DNA from: Paracidovorax avenae ATCC 19860
Lineage (GTDB): Bacteria; Pseudomonadota; Gammaproteobacteria; Burkholderiales; Burkholderiaceae_C
Assembly (NCBI RefSeq): GCF_000176855.2
Contig: NC_015138.1
Location: 4,340,001 to 4,404,000, forward strand
Length of the DNA stretch: 64,000 nt
Reading direction: 5' to 3'
Below, one piece after another: positions 1 through 8,485 of the stretch. The translations under genes were made by a program, and so were the position numbers. The stretch's first letter is position 1, and each line of letters starts with the position of its first letter. The notes beneath the pieces are model-generated. The model did no database searches, was not told the origin of the DNA, and saw only the letters and a program-made list of their open reading frames with translations.

Positions 1-217
1 GCGGGGGGCGCGGCACGGCGCCGGCGGGCGTTTCCCAGTCGGCGATGGCGCGCGCGGCCGGCGGCCGCAGGCTGCGCCAGAGGCGGGACGACTGCTGGGG
101 GTCCAGGTCGCCGAGGGCGACGGTGTGCCCCTGGCTCGCGAAATAGCCGGCCACGTTCATGGCTAGCGTGGACTTGCCGACACCCCCTTTGGGGTTTGCC
201 ACTGCGATCACGGGCAT
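1..217 (-). CDS. ParA/MinD-family ATPase, N-terminal part (cut by window edge)
   Basis: The leftward frame opens at the ATG whose complement is 215-217 and runs off the left edge after 72 codons. It begins [17 protein letters not shown], which carries the deviant Walker A motif KGGVGKS of ParA/MinD ATPases. A second conserved block, [15 protein letters not shown], matches the family's switch region D-x-DPQ. ParA-type ATPases use ATP-dependent dimerisation on DNA or membrane to position plasmids, chromosomes or protein complexes. No ParB partner or parS site is visible here, so the cargo is unknown; it may be a solitary ParA. The stop codon and C-terminus lie outside the window. Confidence 0.85.
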   Translation of the reverse strand, partial: MPVIAVANPKGGVGKSTLAMNVAGYFASQGHTVALGDLDPQQSSRLWRSLRPPAARAIADWETPAGAVPRPP

Positions 218-329
218 GTGCGACTCCTCGATGGCGGAACTCGTTCGGTACGGGACGCCGATGGTAGCGCCACGGCGTGACGGCGCAAACCGTCCGTGGC
301 AGCAGTGTGGCCGTGCAGGCAGCCCCGTG

Positions 330-968
330 TCAGGCGTGCTGCCCGCCGCGCCGCACGAAGAACAGCCCGGCGCCCACGGCCATCAGCAGGCCGCCGAAGA
401 CGCGGTTCTGGTTGCGCACCGCCCGGGGGCTGCGCAGCAGCCGCCGCAGCGCGCTGGCGCTGGCGGCATAGCCGTGCATGACGGTGAGGTCCACCACGAC
501 CATGGTGGCGCCCAGCGCGAGCAGTTGCGTCCACAGGGGCCGCGACTCCGTCAGGAACTGCGGCAGCACCGCGACCATGAAGATGATGCCCTTGGGGTTG
601 GTGGCGTTGGTGAGGAAGCCGGCGGCGCAGCGGCGGCGCCAGGAGGCGGGGGGTGCGGCCCCTTCGTCGCCGAACACCGAGGCGCCGCCCGCACGCCACT
701 GGGTGAACCCGAGATAGATCAGGTAGCACGCGCCCATCACCTTCACCGCGCTGAACGCGGTCTCGGATGCCAGCAGGAGCGAGCCCACGCCGGCACCGGC
801 GATCACCAGCACGAGCAGCAGGCCCAGTTGCAGGCCGAGGATGGTCGCGCCCGTCCGGCGCACGCCGTAGGCCAGCCCGTGGCTCATGGACAGCACGGCG
901 CCGGAACCGGGCGAGAGGGCGATGAGGCAGGCGGCGGCGGCGAAGGCGAGCCAGGTGTGAAAATCCAT
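330..968 (-). CDS. LysE/RhtB-family amino-acid exporter
   Basis: A 212-residue protein with the usual length of LysE/RhtB exporters and about six hydrophobic segments. The first segment contains the family signature [19 protein letters not shown], close to the SPGP...G..G.R pattern of RhtB proteins. The family exports amino acids or their derivatives across the inner membrane; the substrate cannot be read from the sequence. I chose the start MDFHTWLAF at 968 because translation further upstream gives only Arg/Pro-rich sequence untypical of a membrane protein. The gene is divergent from the KefC-type antiporter at 1112, so the 143-bp gap between them should hold promoters for both. Confidence 0.85.
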   Translation of the reverse strand: MDFHTWLAFAAAACLIALSPGSGAVLSMSHGLAYGVRRTGATILGLQLGLLLVLVIAGAGVGSLLLASETAFSAVKVMGACYLIYLGFTQWRAGGASVFGDEGAAPPASWRRRCAAGFLTNATNPKGIIFMVAVLPQFLTESRPLWTQLLALGATMVVVDLTVMHGYAASASALRRLLRSPRAVRNQNRVFGGLLMAVGAGLFFVRRGGQHA

Positions 969-1111
969 GGGAAGACAGCAGGAGACAATGGAAAGGGGAT
1001 GCCGTGCCGGCATGACCGCCGACACGGTGGAGCATGTTAACGGGGCACAATGCCCCGGCGCTCCCTCTTCCGCCTCCTCTCCTCGCTCCTGCCGCTGCCG
1101 ACACCGCGTCC

Positions 1112-3013
1112 ATGGCCCACGCACCCACCTGGCTCACCTACGGATTCCTCTACCTCGGCGCCGCCGTACTGGCGGTGCCCATTGCGCGCGCGCTCGGGCT
1201 CGGCGCCATCATCGGCTACCTCGCGGCCGGCATCGCCATCGGCCCGTGGGGCCTGGGACTGGTGAGCAACGTGCAGGACATCCTGCATTTCGCCGAGTTC
1301 GGGGTGGTGCTGATGCTGTTCCTGGTAGGCCTGGAGTTGCAGCCGAGCCGGCTCTGGAGCATGCGGCGGCCGATCTTCGGGCTCGGCAGCGCACAGGTGC
1401 TGGGCTGCGCGGCCCTGCTGTGGGCGGTGGCCTGGGCCTGCGGGCTGCCGTGGCGCGTGGCGCTGGTCGGTGCGCTGGGGCTGGCGCTGTCGTCCACCGC
1501 GATCGCGCTGCAGGTGCTCGCCGAGCGCAACCTGATGCGCACGGACAGCGGGCAGAAGGCGTTCTCGATCCTGCTCTTCCAGGACGTGGCGGCCATCCCC
1601 ATCCTCGCGCTGCTGCCGCTGCTGGCCGCGGGCGCGGAGGGCGCGGGCGGCGCGGCGCAGCCCCACACGGCCAGCGGCCTGGCGCTGGAGGCCGCGAAAA
1701 TCGTCGGCGTGGTGGGCGCGATCGTGCTGGGCGGGCGCCTGCTGCTGCGTCCGCTGCTGCGCTGGATCGCGCGCAGCCGCACGCCGGAGATCTTCACGGC
1801 TGCGGCGCTGCTGCTGGTGGTCGCCACGGCCATGCTGATGCTGGCGGTGGGCCTGTCGATGGCGCTGGGCGCCTTCCTGGCCGGCGTGCTGCTGGCCGAG
1901 AGCGAATACCGCCGCGAGCTGGAAACCGACCTGGAGCCGTTCAAGGGCCTGCTGCTGGGCCTGTTCTTCATGGCCGTGGGCATGACCATCGACTTCGGCG
2001 TGCTGATGCGGTCGCCCTGGATCATGCTGGCGCTGCTGTTCGGATTCCTGGCGGTGAAGGCCGTGGTGATCCATACGCTCGCGCGGGCCACCGGCATGGC
2101 CTACCAGGAGCGGCCGGTGTTCACGCTGCTGCTCGCGCAGGGCGGCGAGTTCGCGTTCGTGGTGTTCCAGACCGGCGCGGGCGCGGGGGCGATCCCGGCG
2201 GAGACGGCATCGCTGCTGATCGGCGCCGTGGCGCTGTCGATGCTGCTGAGCCCGCTGCTGCTCACGGCGATGGACCGCGTGCTGCTGCGCCGCCATGCAC
2301 GCCTGAAGGACGGTGCGCCGCCGGAGGTGGAAGAGATATCCGAGCCCCAGGAGGCCCCGGTGATCATCGCGGGCTTCGGCCGCTACGGCCAGATCGTGGC
2401 CCGCATGATGCTGGCCCAGGGCGTACCGGCCACGGTGCTGGACCACAGCGTGGACATGCTCGAGGTGGCGCACACCTTCGGCTACCGCGTGTTCTACGGC
2501 GACGCCACGCGGCTGGACCTGCTGCGCATCGCGGGCGCGGCGCAGGCGCGCGTGCTGGTGGTGGCGGTGGACGATACCGAGCAGTCGCTCAAGATCGTGA
2601 AGATGGCGCGCAAGCATTTCCCGCAGCTGGAGATCGTGGCCCGCGCGCGCGACGTGACGCACTGGAACGCGCTGCGCGACCTGGGCGTGACGCGGGTGGA
2701 GCGCGAGGTGTTCGAGTCCAGCCTGAAGACCGCGCGCACCGTGCTGGAGGTGATGGGCATGCCCGCCGCCGAGGCCGAGGCGCTGGCGAACCGCTTCCGC
2801 CACCACAACATCGCCCTGGCCGACCGCATGTACCCGCACCACAAGGACCGCGCGAAAATGATCGCCGTGGCCCAGCAGGGCCGGCAGCAACTGGTGGAAC
2901 AGATGGCCAAGGAACGCCAGGAGCAGGCGGCCGCTGCTGCCGCCGCCCAGGGCGGCGGGCCGGTGCCCGCCGAAGGCACGGAGGGCGCGGGCCCGCCGGC
3001 CCGCAGCCCCTGA
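1112..3013 (+). CDS. KefB/KefC-type monovalent cation:proton antiporter
   Basis: A 633-residue inner-membrane protein of the CPA2 family. Residues 1-385 form a roughly 12-13-segment Na+/H+-exchanger domain; early conserved text includes IIGYLAAGIAIGPWGLG and FGVVLMLFLVGLEL. Residues about 415-548 form a TrkA-N (RCK) nucleotide-binding domain starting VIIAGFGRYGQIVARM, a GxGxxG Rossmann fold with YGDATR following. This layout is that of glutathione-gated K+ efflux systems KefB/KefC, which acidify the cytoplasm during electrophile stress. The last 60 residues are Gln/Ala/Pro-rich and poorly conserved. A start at 1034 would add 26 Pro/Ala-rich residues; the ATG at 1112 fits the family better. 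No KefF/KefG ancillary gene is adjacent, so the Kef assignment rests on domain order alone. Confidence 0.88.
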   Translation: MAHAPTWLTYGFLYLGAAVLAVPIARALGLGAIIGYLAAGIAIGPWGLGLVSNVQDILHFAEFGVVLMLFLVGLELQPSRLWSMRRPIFGLGSAQVLGCAALLWAVAWACGLPWRVALVGALGLALSSTAIALQVLAERNLMRTDSGQKAFSILLFQDVAAIPILALLPLLAAGAEGAGGAAQPHTASGLALEAAKIVGVVGAIVLGGRLLLRPLLRWIARSRTPEIFTAAALLLVVATAMLMLAVGLSMALGAFLAGVLLAESEYRRELETDLEPFKGLLLGLFFMAVGMTIDFGVLMRSPWIMLALLFGFLAVKAVVIHTLARATGMAYQERPVFTLLLAQGGEFAFVVFQTGAGAGAIPAETASLLIGAVALSMLLSPLLLTAMDRVLLRRHARLKDGAPPEVEEISEPQEAPVIIAGFGRYGQIVARMMLAQGVPATVLDHSVDMLEVAHTFGYRVFYGDATRLDLLRIAGAAQARVLVVAVDDTEQSLKIVKMARKHFPQLEIVARARDVTHWNALRDLGVTRVEREVFESSLKTARTVLEVMGMPAAEAEALANRFRHHNIALADRMYPHHKDRAKMIAVAQQGRQQLVEQMAKERQEQAAAAAAAQGGGPVPAEGTEGAGPPARSP

Positions 3014-3095
3014 TCCCGGCCGGCATCCGGCCGGCACCGGCGGCCCGTGGGCCGCTGCCCCTTGAGGCTCTTTTTCCGAAAGGATTCACGACTTC

Positions 3096-6000
3096 ATGCG
3101 CCGTTTCGAACTGATCGAGGGAAGCTCCAGCAAGTTCTGGGAAGTGGAGCAGGCCGGCTCCGACCTGAACATCCGGTGGGGCCGCATCGGCACCGCCGGC
3201 CAGAGCCAGACCAAACCATTTGCCGATACGGCCAAGGCCACGGCCGCGATGGCCAGGCTGGTCACCGAAAAGACGGGCAAGGGCTATGCGGAAGTGGGGG
3301 TGGCACCGGGAGCGGCCATCGGCGCGTCGCCAGCGCCCGCGAAGCCGGCACCAGCGAAGCCTCCTTCTCCTGCCCCCCTCCCTGGCGATACCCCGGACAC
3401 CGCATCGGCTGCATCGGCAAAGGGCACGGCGGCAGCGCCGGTCGAGGGCCTGGACGCGCAGTGCGAGCGCGCGGTCGCGGCCACGTGGGCGCAGATCGCG
3501 GAAGGCAGCCTGAAGGTGGACGACGTGCTCTCGGCGGCGGTGCTCAAGCGCCAGCACGGGGTGAGCGACCAGGGCGCCGGCATGGCGTTCGAGCAACTCA
3601 AGTCGGAAGGCCTGCTGCAGGGGTGGGGCACGACGGCACAGGTTTCCAAGCGGGCGCAGGAGCGTGCCCGGGCGCTGATCGCGGATGCCGCGGCCCGCGC
3701 GGTCCAGGCGGCATCTACCGACGACACGCCGGCAGCCTCCGTGGCGGCAACCGGCGACGGCGCGATGCCGGTGGCGCCCTGGCTCGCGCAGGGCGATCCG
3801 GTGCGCCTGTCGCCGCAGATGGAGCGCGAGGCCTATGCCACGCGCCGGTTCCCGCCCCCGGTGCAGACCGTGCCGCTGGCGCAGGCCTGGCAGCGGGCCC
3901 GGGGAGCACTGGACGTGCAGCTGGACCTGCCGGGCACTGACGCCGCGCTGCGCGATGTGCTGCAGCGCATGTCCGACCGCCTGGCCCGGCCGGACCCGCA
4001 ACCCGACGCAGAGGCCGATGCGGTACTGCTGGCGCTGGCGTTGTCCATGTCCGGCTACCACGGGGAGAACGCGGGCGGCGCCGCAGTGGTGGACTATCTG
4101 GTGGCGCAGTACGGGCTGCCCGGCGCGGTGGACATCCTGATCGCGGCCCAGCGGATCGAGGTCACGGGTGTGTACGACTCCCAGGCCCAGCAGCGCCGCC
4201 TGCAGCTGTCCGGCGCGGTGACGCACCCGATGTCCAACGGCTGGCGCGGTCCGCTGGGCCAGGGCGAGGAGACCTTCCGCAATTACCTCGCGGCCGCGCC
4301 GCAGGCCGAATGGGAGGCCTGCGCAGACCGGATCGAAGCCGCCCTGCCCTCCCTGCACCCCAGCCGGCAGCCCGTGATGGCGCTGCTGCTGCCCGACCGG
4401 CCCGCCCTGTCGGATGCGCTGGCACACCGGCTGGCTGCGGAAAAGGAAACGCCCGAGACGGCCCACTGGCTGCTGCTGACGGCCCAGGACCCTGCCGCGC
4501 TGGCGATCGCCGCCAGGACGCGGCTGTCCTATTCCTCGGGCTTCTGGGGCCACGGGCGCATGGTGGCTACCGCCGTGCGCGAGCGCGGCTCCGCCGCGGT
4601 GGCGGTGCTGGAGCGCGGTGCCGCCGACGAGGCTGCGGGCGAGGCGCTCGCCGCGATCGGCACGCCCGAGGCCGTGCTGGCGCTGGCCAAGGTGGCCAGC
4701 AGTTCCAAGGGCGCGCTCGCGCGGCTATCGCTCGCGGTGGACCGCTGGCCGCTGGCGGGCATCACCGCGCTGTCGCGGCTGGTGGCGGCCGACGGCAAGG
4801 ACGCGGGCCTGTTGACCCCCATGCTCTCGCGCCTGCTGCGTGCCCACGGCGACAGCATGCCGTTGCTGCGCCCCTGGCTGGACGCCGCTGCGCAGGGCGC
4901 CGTGGACCGGCAACTGGCACTGCTCTCCGGCCCCGCCGAGGTGGCGGGCCCGGACGACTTGCCGGATGTGCTGGCGCGACCGCCGTGGCTGGCCAAGGCA
5001 GCCCGGAAGGCAGTGGCGGTACTGGCACTGGAGCCGCTGCCGCTGGCGCCCGTGGAGCAATGGGCGCTGGGCGCCCGCGAGGAAGCACGGCGCCTGTCCT
5101 CCTGGCAGATGAACCGGTATGCCAGCGCCGCCCAGGACGTGGACGAGATGCTGAACCTGCTGGGCTTCGACACCCGGAAAAAGCAGCAGTATGTGCCCAT
5201 GCGCAACGATGCCGCACGGGCCATCCGCGCACGAGATGCCGGAGCGCTGGTCGCGGCCTGGCGTGCCCTGGTGGCCGAGCGCCGCCGTGAACGCTACTAC
5301 TGGTACACGCTCGACGCCACCGCGGTGGCCCACCTGCCGCCGGAGATGGCCGTGCCGTTCTGGAACGCCGTGGCAGGCGAGACGGAAGGCAGCGACATCG
5401 GGCACGCGATCGCCACGCTGGGCCTGCCCGCGCTGCCGGCACTCGCTGCCATGGTGCGACTGAAACCGGCCGATAACCTGGCCTGGGCGATGCACTACGG
5501 CGCCGTGGAGATCGCGCCCACCGCGGCGCGGGCTTTCGCCAAGCTCAAGACCGCGCGGGCCACCGGCCGCGCATGGCTGCTGCAATACCCCGAGCATGCG
5601 GCCTGCGCGCTCATCGCGCCGGCGCTGGGCAAGGCCGGCGAGGCGCGCGACTGCGCAGGTTCGGCACTGCGCCTGCTTTGCGCTCAAGGCCACGAGGCGC
5701 TGCTGCTGGAGGTGGCGGCGCGCCATGGCGACGAGGCCGTGGTGGAGGCGCTGCGCGCGGTGCTCGACGAGAGCCCGCTGGACCGTTTCCCCACCAAGCG
5801 CGCGAAGCTGCCGGAATTCTGGCAACCGCGCGGCTGGCGGCGGCCGGTGCTGCGCAGTGGCACCGGCCAGGGCAAGGCATTGCCGGACGTGGCGCTCGAC
5901 GCGCTCGGGCAGATGCTCACCTTCCCCACCAGCGAGGGGGTGTATGCCGGCATCGCCCTGGTGCGGGAAGCCTGCACGCCCGATTCGCTGGCCGACTTCG

Positions 6001-7289
6001 CCTGGGACGCCTTCAGCGCCTGGCTGGAGGCCGGTGGCCCCTCGAAGGAGGGCTGGGCACTGACCGCGCTCGGGCTGCTCGGCACCGATGACACGGCCCG
6101 CCGGCTCACGCCGTTCATCCGCGCGTGGCCGGGCGAATCCGCCCATGCGCGCGCCGTCACCGGGCTGGACGTGCTCGCGCAGATCGGCACCGACGTGGCG
6201 CTGATGCTGCTCAACGGCATCGCGCAGAAGATCAAGTTCAAGGGCCTGCAGGACAAGGCGCGCGAGAAGATCGCGGCGATCGCCGAGGCGCGCGGCCTCA
6301 CGCCCGAGGAACTGGAGGACCGGCTCGCGCCCGACCTGGGACTGGACGCACAAGGCACGCTGCGGCTGGACTTCGGGACGCGCGCCTTCAAGGTGGGATT
6401 CGACGAGGCGCTCAAGCCCTATGTGCGCGAGCTTTCGGCGGATGGCGGCGACGGCGCACGCCTGCCGGACCTGCCCAAGCCCAAGAAGACCGACGACCCC
6501 GCGCTCTCGCAGGAGGCGGTGGAGCGCTTCAAGCTGCTGAAGAAGGATGCGCGCACCATCGCCAGCCAGCAGTTGCTGCGGCTGGAGGTGGCCATGTGCG
6601 CGCGCCGGCGGTGGACACCGGAGGTGTTCCGTACCTTCCTGGCCGGCCACCCGCTGGTGCGCCACATCGTGCAGCGCCTGGTCTGGGGCGTGTACGAGGT
6701 GGAGGACGGCGGCAGCTATGGCGGCCGGCTCGCGGCCTGCTTCCGCGTGGCGGAGGATGGCAGCGCCACCACGGCCGAGGACGATCCCTTCGACATTCCG
6801 GAGGGAGCACAGGTGCGCATCGGCGTGCCGCACGCGCTGGAGATCACGCCCGCGGACGCGGCGGCCTTCGGGCAGGTCTTCGCGGACTACGAGCTGCTGC
6901 AGCCCTTCCCGCAGATCGGCCGCGACACCTACACGCTGACCGAGGCGGAGAAGGCGGACATCAAGCTCTCGCGCTGGACCAAGGCCAAGGTGCCCACGGG
7001 CCGCGTGCTGGGCCTGGTGAACAAGGGCTGGCGCAGAGGACAGGCGCAGGATGGCGGCGGCATCTGGTACTTCACCAAGCCGCTGGGCGCCGACCGCGTG
7101 ATCGAGCTGCACCTGGACCCGGGCATCATCGTGGGCATGGTGGACGAATACCCCGAGCAGGAGCTGGGCGACGTGCAGGTCGGCAAGCCGACGGCCTGGG
7201 GCGAGATGCAGAATGCCGAGCCCATCGGGCGGCTGGACCCCATCTCCGCCAGCGAACTCGTGCGCGACATGGAGGGGCTGCGCGCCTGA
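3096..7289 (+). CDS. WGR and DUF4132 domain giant protein (E. coli YehI/MolR-like)
   Basis: A 1397-residue cytoplasmic protein and the first gene of a six-gene operon. Residues 1-75 are a WGR domain (RRFELIEGSSSKFWEVEQ, then NIRWGRIGTAGQ), a fold proposed to bind nucleic acid and also found in PARPs and MolR. A Pro/Ala-rich linker follows at about 72-120. The centre is a long helical-repeat-like region. The C-terminal third (about 1100-1380) is DUF4132, with blocks such as LVWGVYEV and YELLQPFPQIGRDTYTL. E. coli YehI has the same domains and lies beside homologues of the next four genes. The molecular function is unknown; the historical MolR name links it to molybdate regulation, but that is not supported by anything visible here. 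A clear purine-rich site, GAAAGGATTC, precedes the start. Confidence 0.88.
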   Translation: MRRFELIEGSSSKFWEVEQAGSDLNIRWGRIGTAGQSQTKPFADTAKATAAMARLVTEKTGKGYAEVGVAPGAAIGASPAPAKPAPAKPPSPAPLPGDTPDTASAASAKGTAAAPVEGLDAQCERAVAATWAQIAEGSLKVDDVLSAAVLKRQHGVSDQGAGMAFEQLKSEGLLQGWGTTAQVSKRAQERARALIADAAARAVQAASTDDTPAASVAATGDGAMPVAPWLAQGDPVRLSPQMEREAYATRRFPPPVQTVPLAQAWQRARGALDVQLDLPGTDAALRDVLQRMSDRLARPDPQPDAEADAVLLALALSMSGYHGENAGGAAVVDYLVAQYGLPGAVDILIAAQRIEVTGVYDSQAQQRRLQLSGAVTHPMSNGWRGPLGQGEETFRNYLAAAPQAEWEACADRIEAALPSLHPSRQPVMALLLPDRPALSDALAHRLAAEKETPETAHWLLLTAQDPAALAIAARTRLSYSSGFWGHGRMVATAVRERGSAAVAVLERGAADEAAGEALAAIGTPEAVLALAKVASSSKGALARLSLAVDRWPLAGITALSRLVAADGKDAGLLTPMLSRLLRAHGDSMPLLRPWLDAAAQGAVDRQLALLSGPAEVAGPDDLPDVLARPPWLAKAARKAVAVLALEPLPLAPVEQWALGAREEARRLSSWQMNRYASAAQDVDEMLNLLGFDTRKKQQYVPMRNDAARAIRARDAGALVAAWRALVAERRRERYYWYTLDATAVAHLPPEMAVPFWNAVAGETEGSDIGHAIATLGLPALPALAAMVRLKPADNLAWAMHYGAVEIAPTAARAFAKLKTARATGRAWLLQYPEHAACALIAPALGKAGEARDCAGSALRLLCAQGHEALLLEVAARHGDEAVVEALRAVLDESPLDRFPTKRAKLPEFWQPRGWRRPVLRSGTGQGKALPDVALDALGQMLTFPTSEGVYAGIALVREACTPDSLADFAWDAFSAWLEAGGPSKEGWALTALGLLGTDDTARRLTPFIRAWPGESAHARAVTGLDVLAQIGTDVALMLLNGIAQKIKFKGLQDKAREKIAAIAEARGLTPEELEDRLAPDLGLDAQGTLRLDFGTRAFKVGFDEALKPYVRELSADGGDGARLPDLPKPKKTDDPALSQEAVERFKLLKKDARTIASQQLLRLEVAMCARRRWTPEVFRTFLAGHPLVRHIVQRLVWGVYEVEDGGSYGGRLAACFRVAEDGSATTAEDDPFDIPEGAQVRIGVPHALEITPADAAAFGQVFADYELLQPFPQIGRDTYTLTEAEKADIKLSRWTKAKVPTGRVLGLVNKGWRRGQAQDGGGIWYFTKPLGADRVIELHLDPGIIVGMVDEYPEQELGDVQVGKPTAWGEMQNAEPIGRLDPISASELVRDMEGLRA

Positions 7290-7342
7290 CGCGCCACCGC
7301 ATGGCGGCCCACTCCCCTTTCCTGAATCCACCCCACCGCACC

Positions 7343-8485
7343 ATGGCCACTTCCCGCACCAAGACACCTTCCGGCGACGCCGCGAGCGCCGGTGCCCCGC
7401 TGCAGCGCCCACCCGCAGAAATCCTCCATGCCGCAGAACTGGAGCGCCTGCGCGCCCAGGACACCGACCCGCGCCCGCCGGGCTGGTCGATGGGCCTGCG
7501 CGCCGCGCGCAGCTTCATCCTCGGCGATGCGGCACTGGGCATCGCGCCCAAGATCGTGGCGCCCGTGGCGGGCATCGAGCGCATGCTGGTGACGCTGGCC
7601 ACCGGCCGCGGGCTGATGCTGGTGGGCGAGCCCGGGACGGCCAAGTCGCTGCTGTCCGAGCTGCTCGCGACGGCGATCTCGGGCGTCTCCACGCTGACCA
7701 TCCAGGGAGGCGCTTCCATCACGGAAGACCAGATCAAGTACGGGTGGAACTATGCGCTGCTGATCAACGAAGGGCCCAGCCCGCGCGCCCTGGTGCCCGC
7801 GCCGCTCTACCAGGGCATGCAGCAGGGGCGCATCGTGCGCTTCGAGGAGATCACGCGCGCGCCGCTGGAAGTGCAGGACTGCCTGCTGGGCATGCTCTCC
7901 GACCGGGTGATGGCGGTGCCCGAGCTCGCGGGCGAGCATGCCATGCTCTATGCGCGCGAGGGTTTCAACATCATCGCCACGGCCAACACGCGCGACCGCG
8001 GCGTGAACGAAATGAGCGCGGCGCTCAAGCGCCGGTTCGACTTCGAGACCGTGTTCCCCATCCTCGACTTCGACCGCGAAATGTCGCTGGTGCAGGATGC
8101 CAGCGCGCGGCTGCTCTCGCAGAGCGGCATTCCGCATGCCGTGCCGCAACCGGTGGTGGAATTGCTGGTCTCCACGTTCCGCGACCTGCGCGGCGCTCCG
8201 GCGGATGGCCGCGGTGCGACCGCGGATGCAGCCATGGACCGCCTCTCGGCCGTGATGTCCACTGCGGAGGCCGTGAACGTGGCCCATGCCGTGGGCGTGC
8301 GCGCGTGGTTCCTGGAGCAGCGCGAGGGCTCGCCCGCCGACCTGGTGGACTGCATTGCCGGGACGGTGGTCAAGGACAACGCCGACGACCGCGCCAAGCT
8401 GCGCCGCTACTTCGAGCAGAAGGCGGCCAAGCGCTCCGGCGCGCACTGGCGCGCGTATTACGAAGCGCGCCACCGGCTGCCGTGA
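7343..8485 (+). CDS. MoxR-family AAA+ ATPase (YehL-like)
   Basis: A 380-residue AAA+ ATPase. Walker A is GEPGTAKS (about residues 95-102), the Walker B region is IVRFEEIT, and sensor 1 is IIATANTRD. MoxR proteins act as ATP-driven chaperones that remodel or insert cofactors into a partner, usually together with a VWA protein encoded nearby, as in NorQ/NorD and RavA/ViaA. Here the VWA partner is two genes downstream. The N-terminal 40 residues are Ala/Pro-rich. The start is uncertain: an in-frame ATG at 7301 would add 14 residues, and neither has a strong Shine-Dalgarno sequence. The gene ends in a GTGA overlap with the next one, implying translational coupling. Confidence 0.88.
   Translation: MATSRTKTPSGDAASAGAPLQRPPAEILHAAELERLRAQDTDPRPPGWSMGLRAARSFILGDAALGIAPKIVAPVAGIERMLVTLATGRGLMLVGEPGTAKSLLSELLATAISGVSTLTIQGGASITEDQIKYGWNYALLINEGPSPRALVPAPLYQGMQQGRIVRFEEITRAPLEVQDCLLGMLSDRVMAVPELAGEHAMLYAREGFNIIATANTRDRGVNEMSAALKRRFDFETVFPILDFDREMSLVQDASARLLSQSGIPHAVPQPVVELLVSTFRDLRGAPADGRGATADAAMDRLSAVMSTAEAVNVAHAVGVRAWFLEQREGSPADLVDCIAGTVVKDNADDRAKLRRYFEQKAAKRSGAHWRAYYEARHRLP

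Noticed and set aside
1037..3037. 666-codon open frame opposite the KefC-type gene
   Set aside because: Composition is His/Arg/Gln-rich low-complexity text typical of the antisense of GC-rich genes; the plus-strand frame has clear Kef domains.
4725..7412. 895-codon frame opposite the DUF4132 gene
   Set aside because: Same cause; His/Gln/Arg-rich with no family resemblance.
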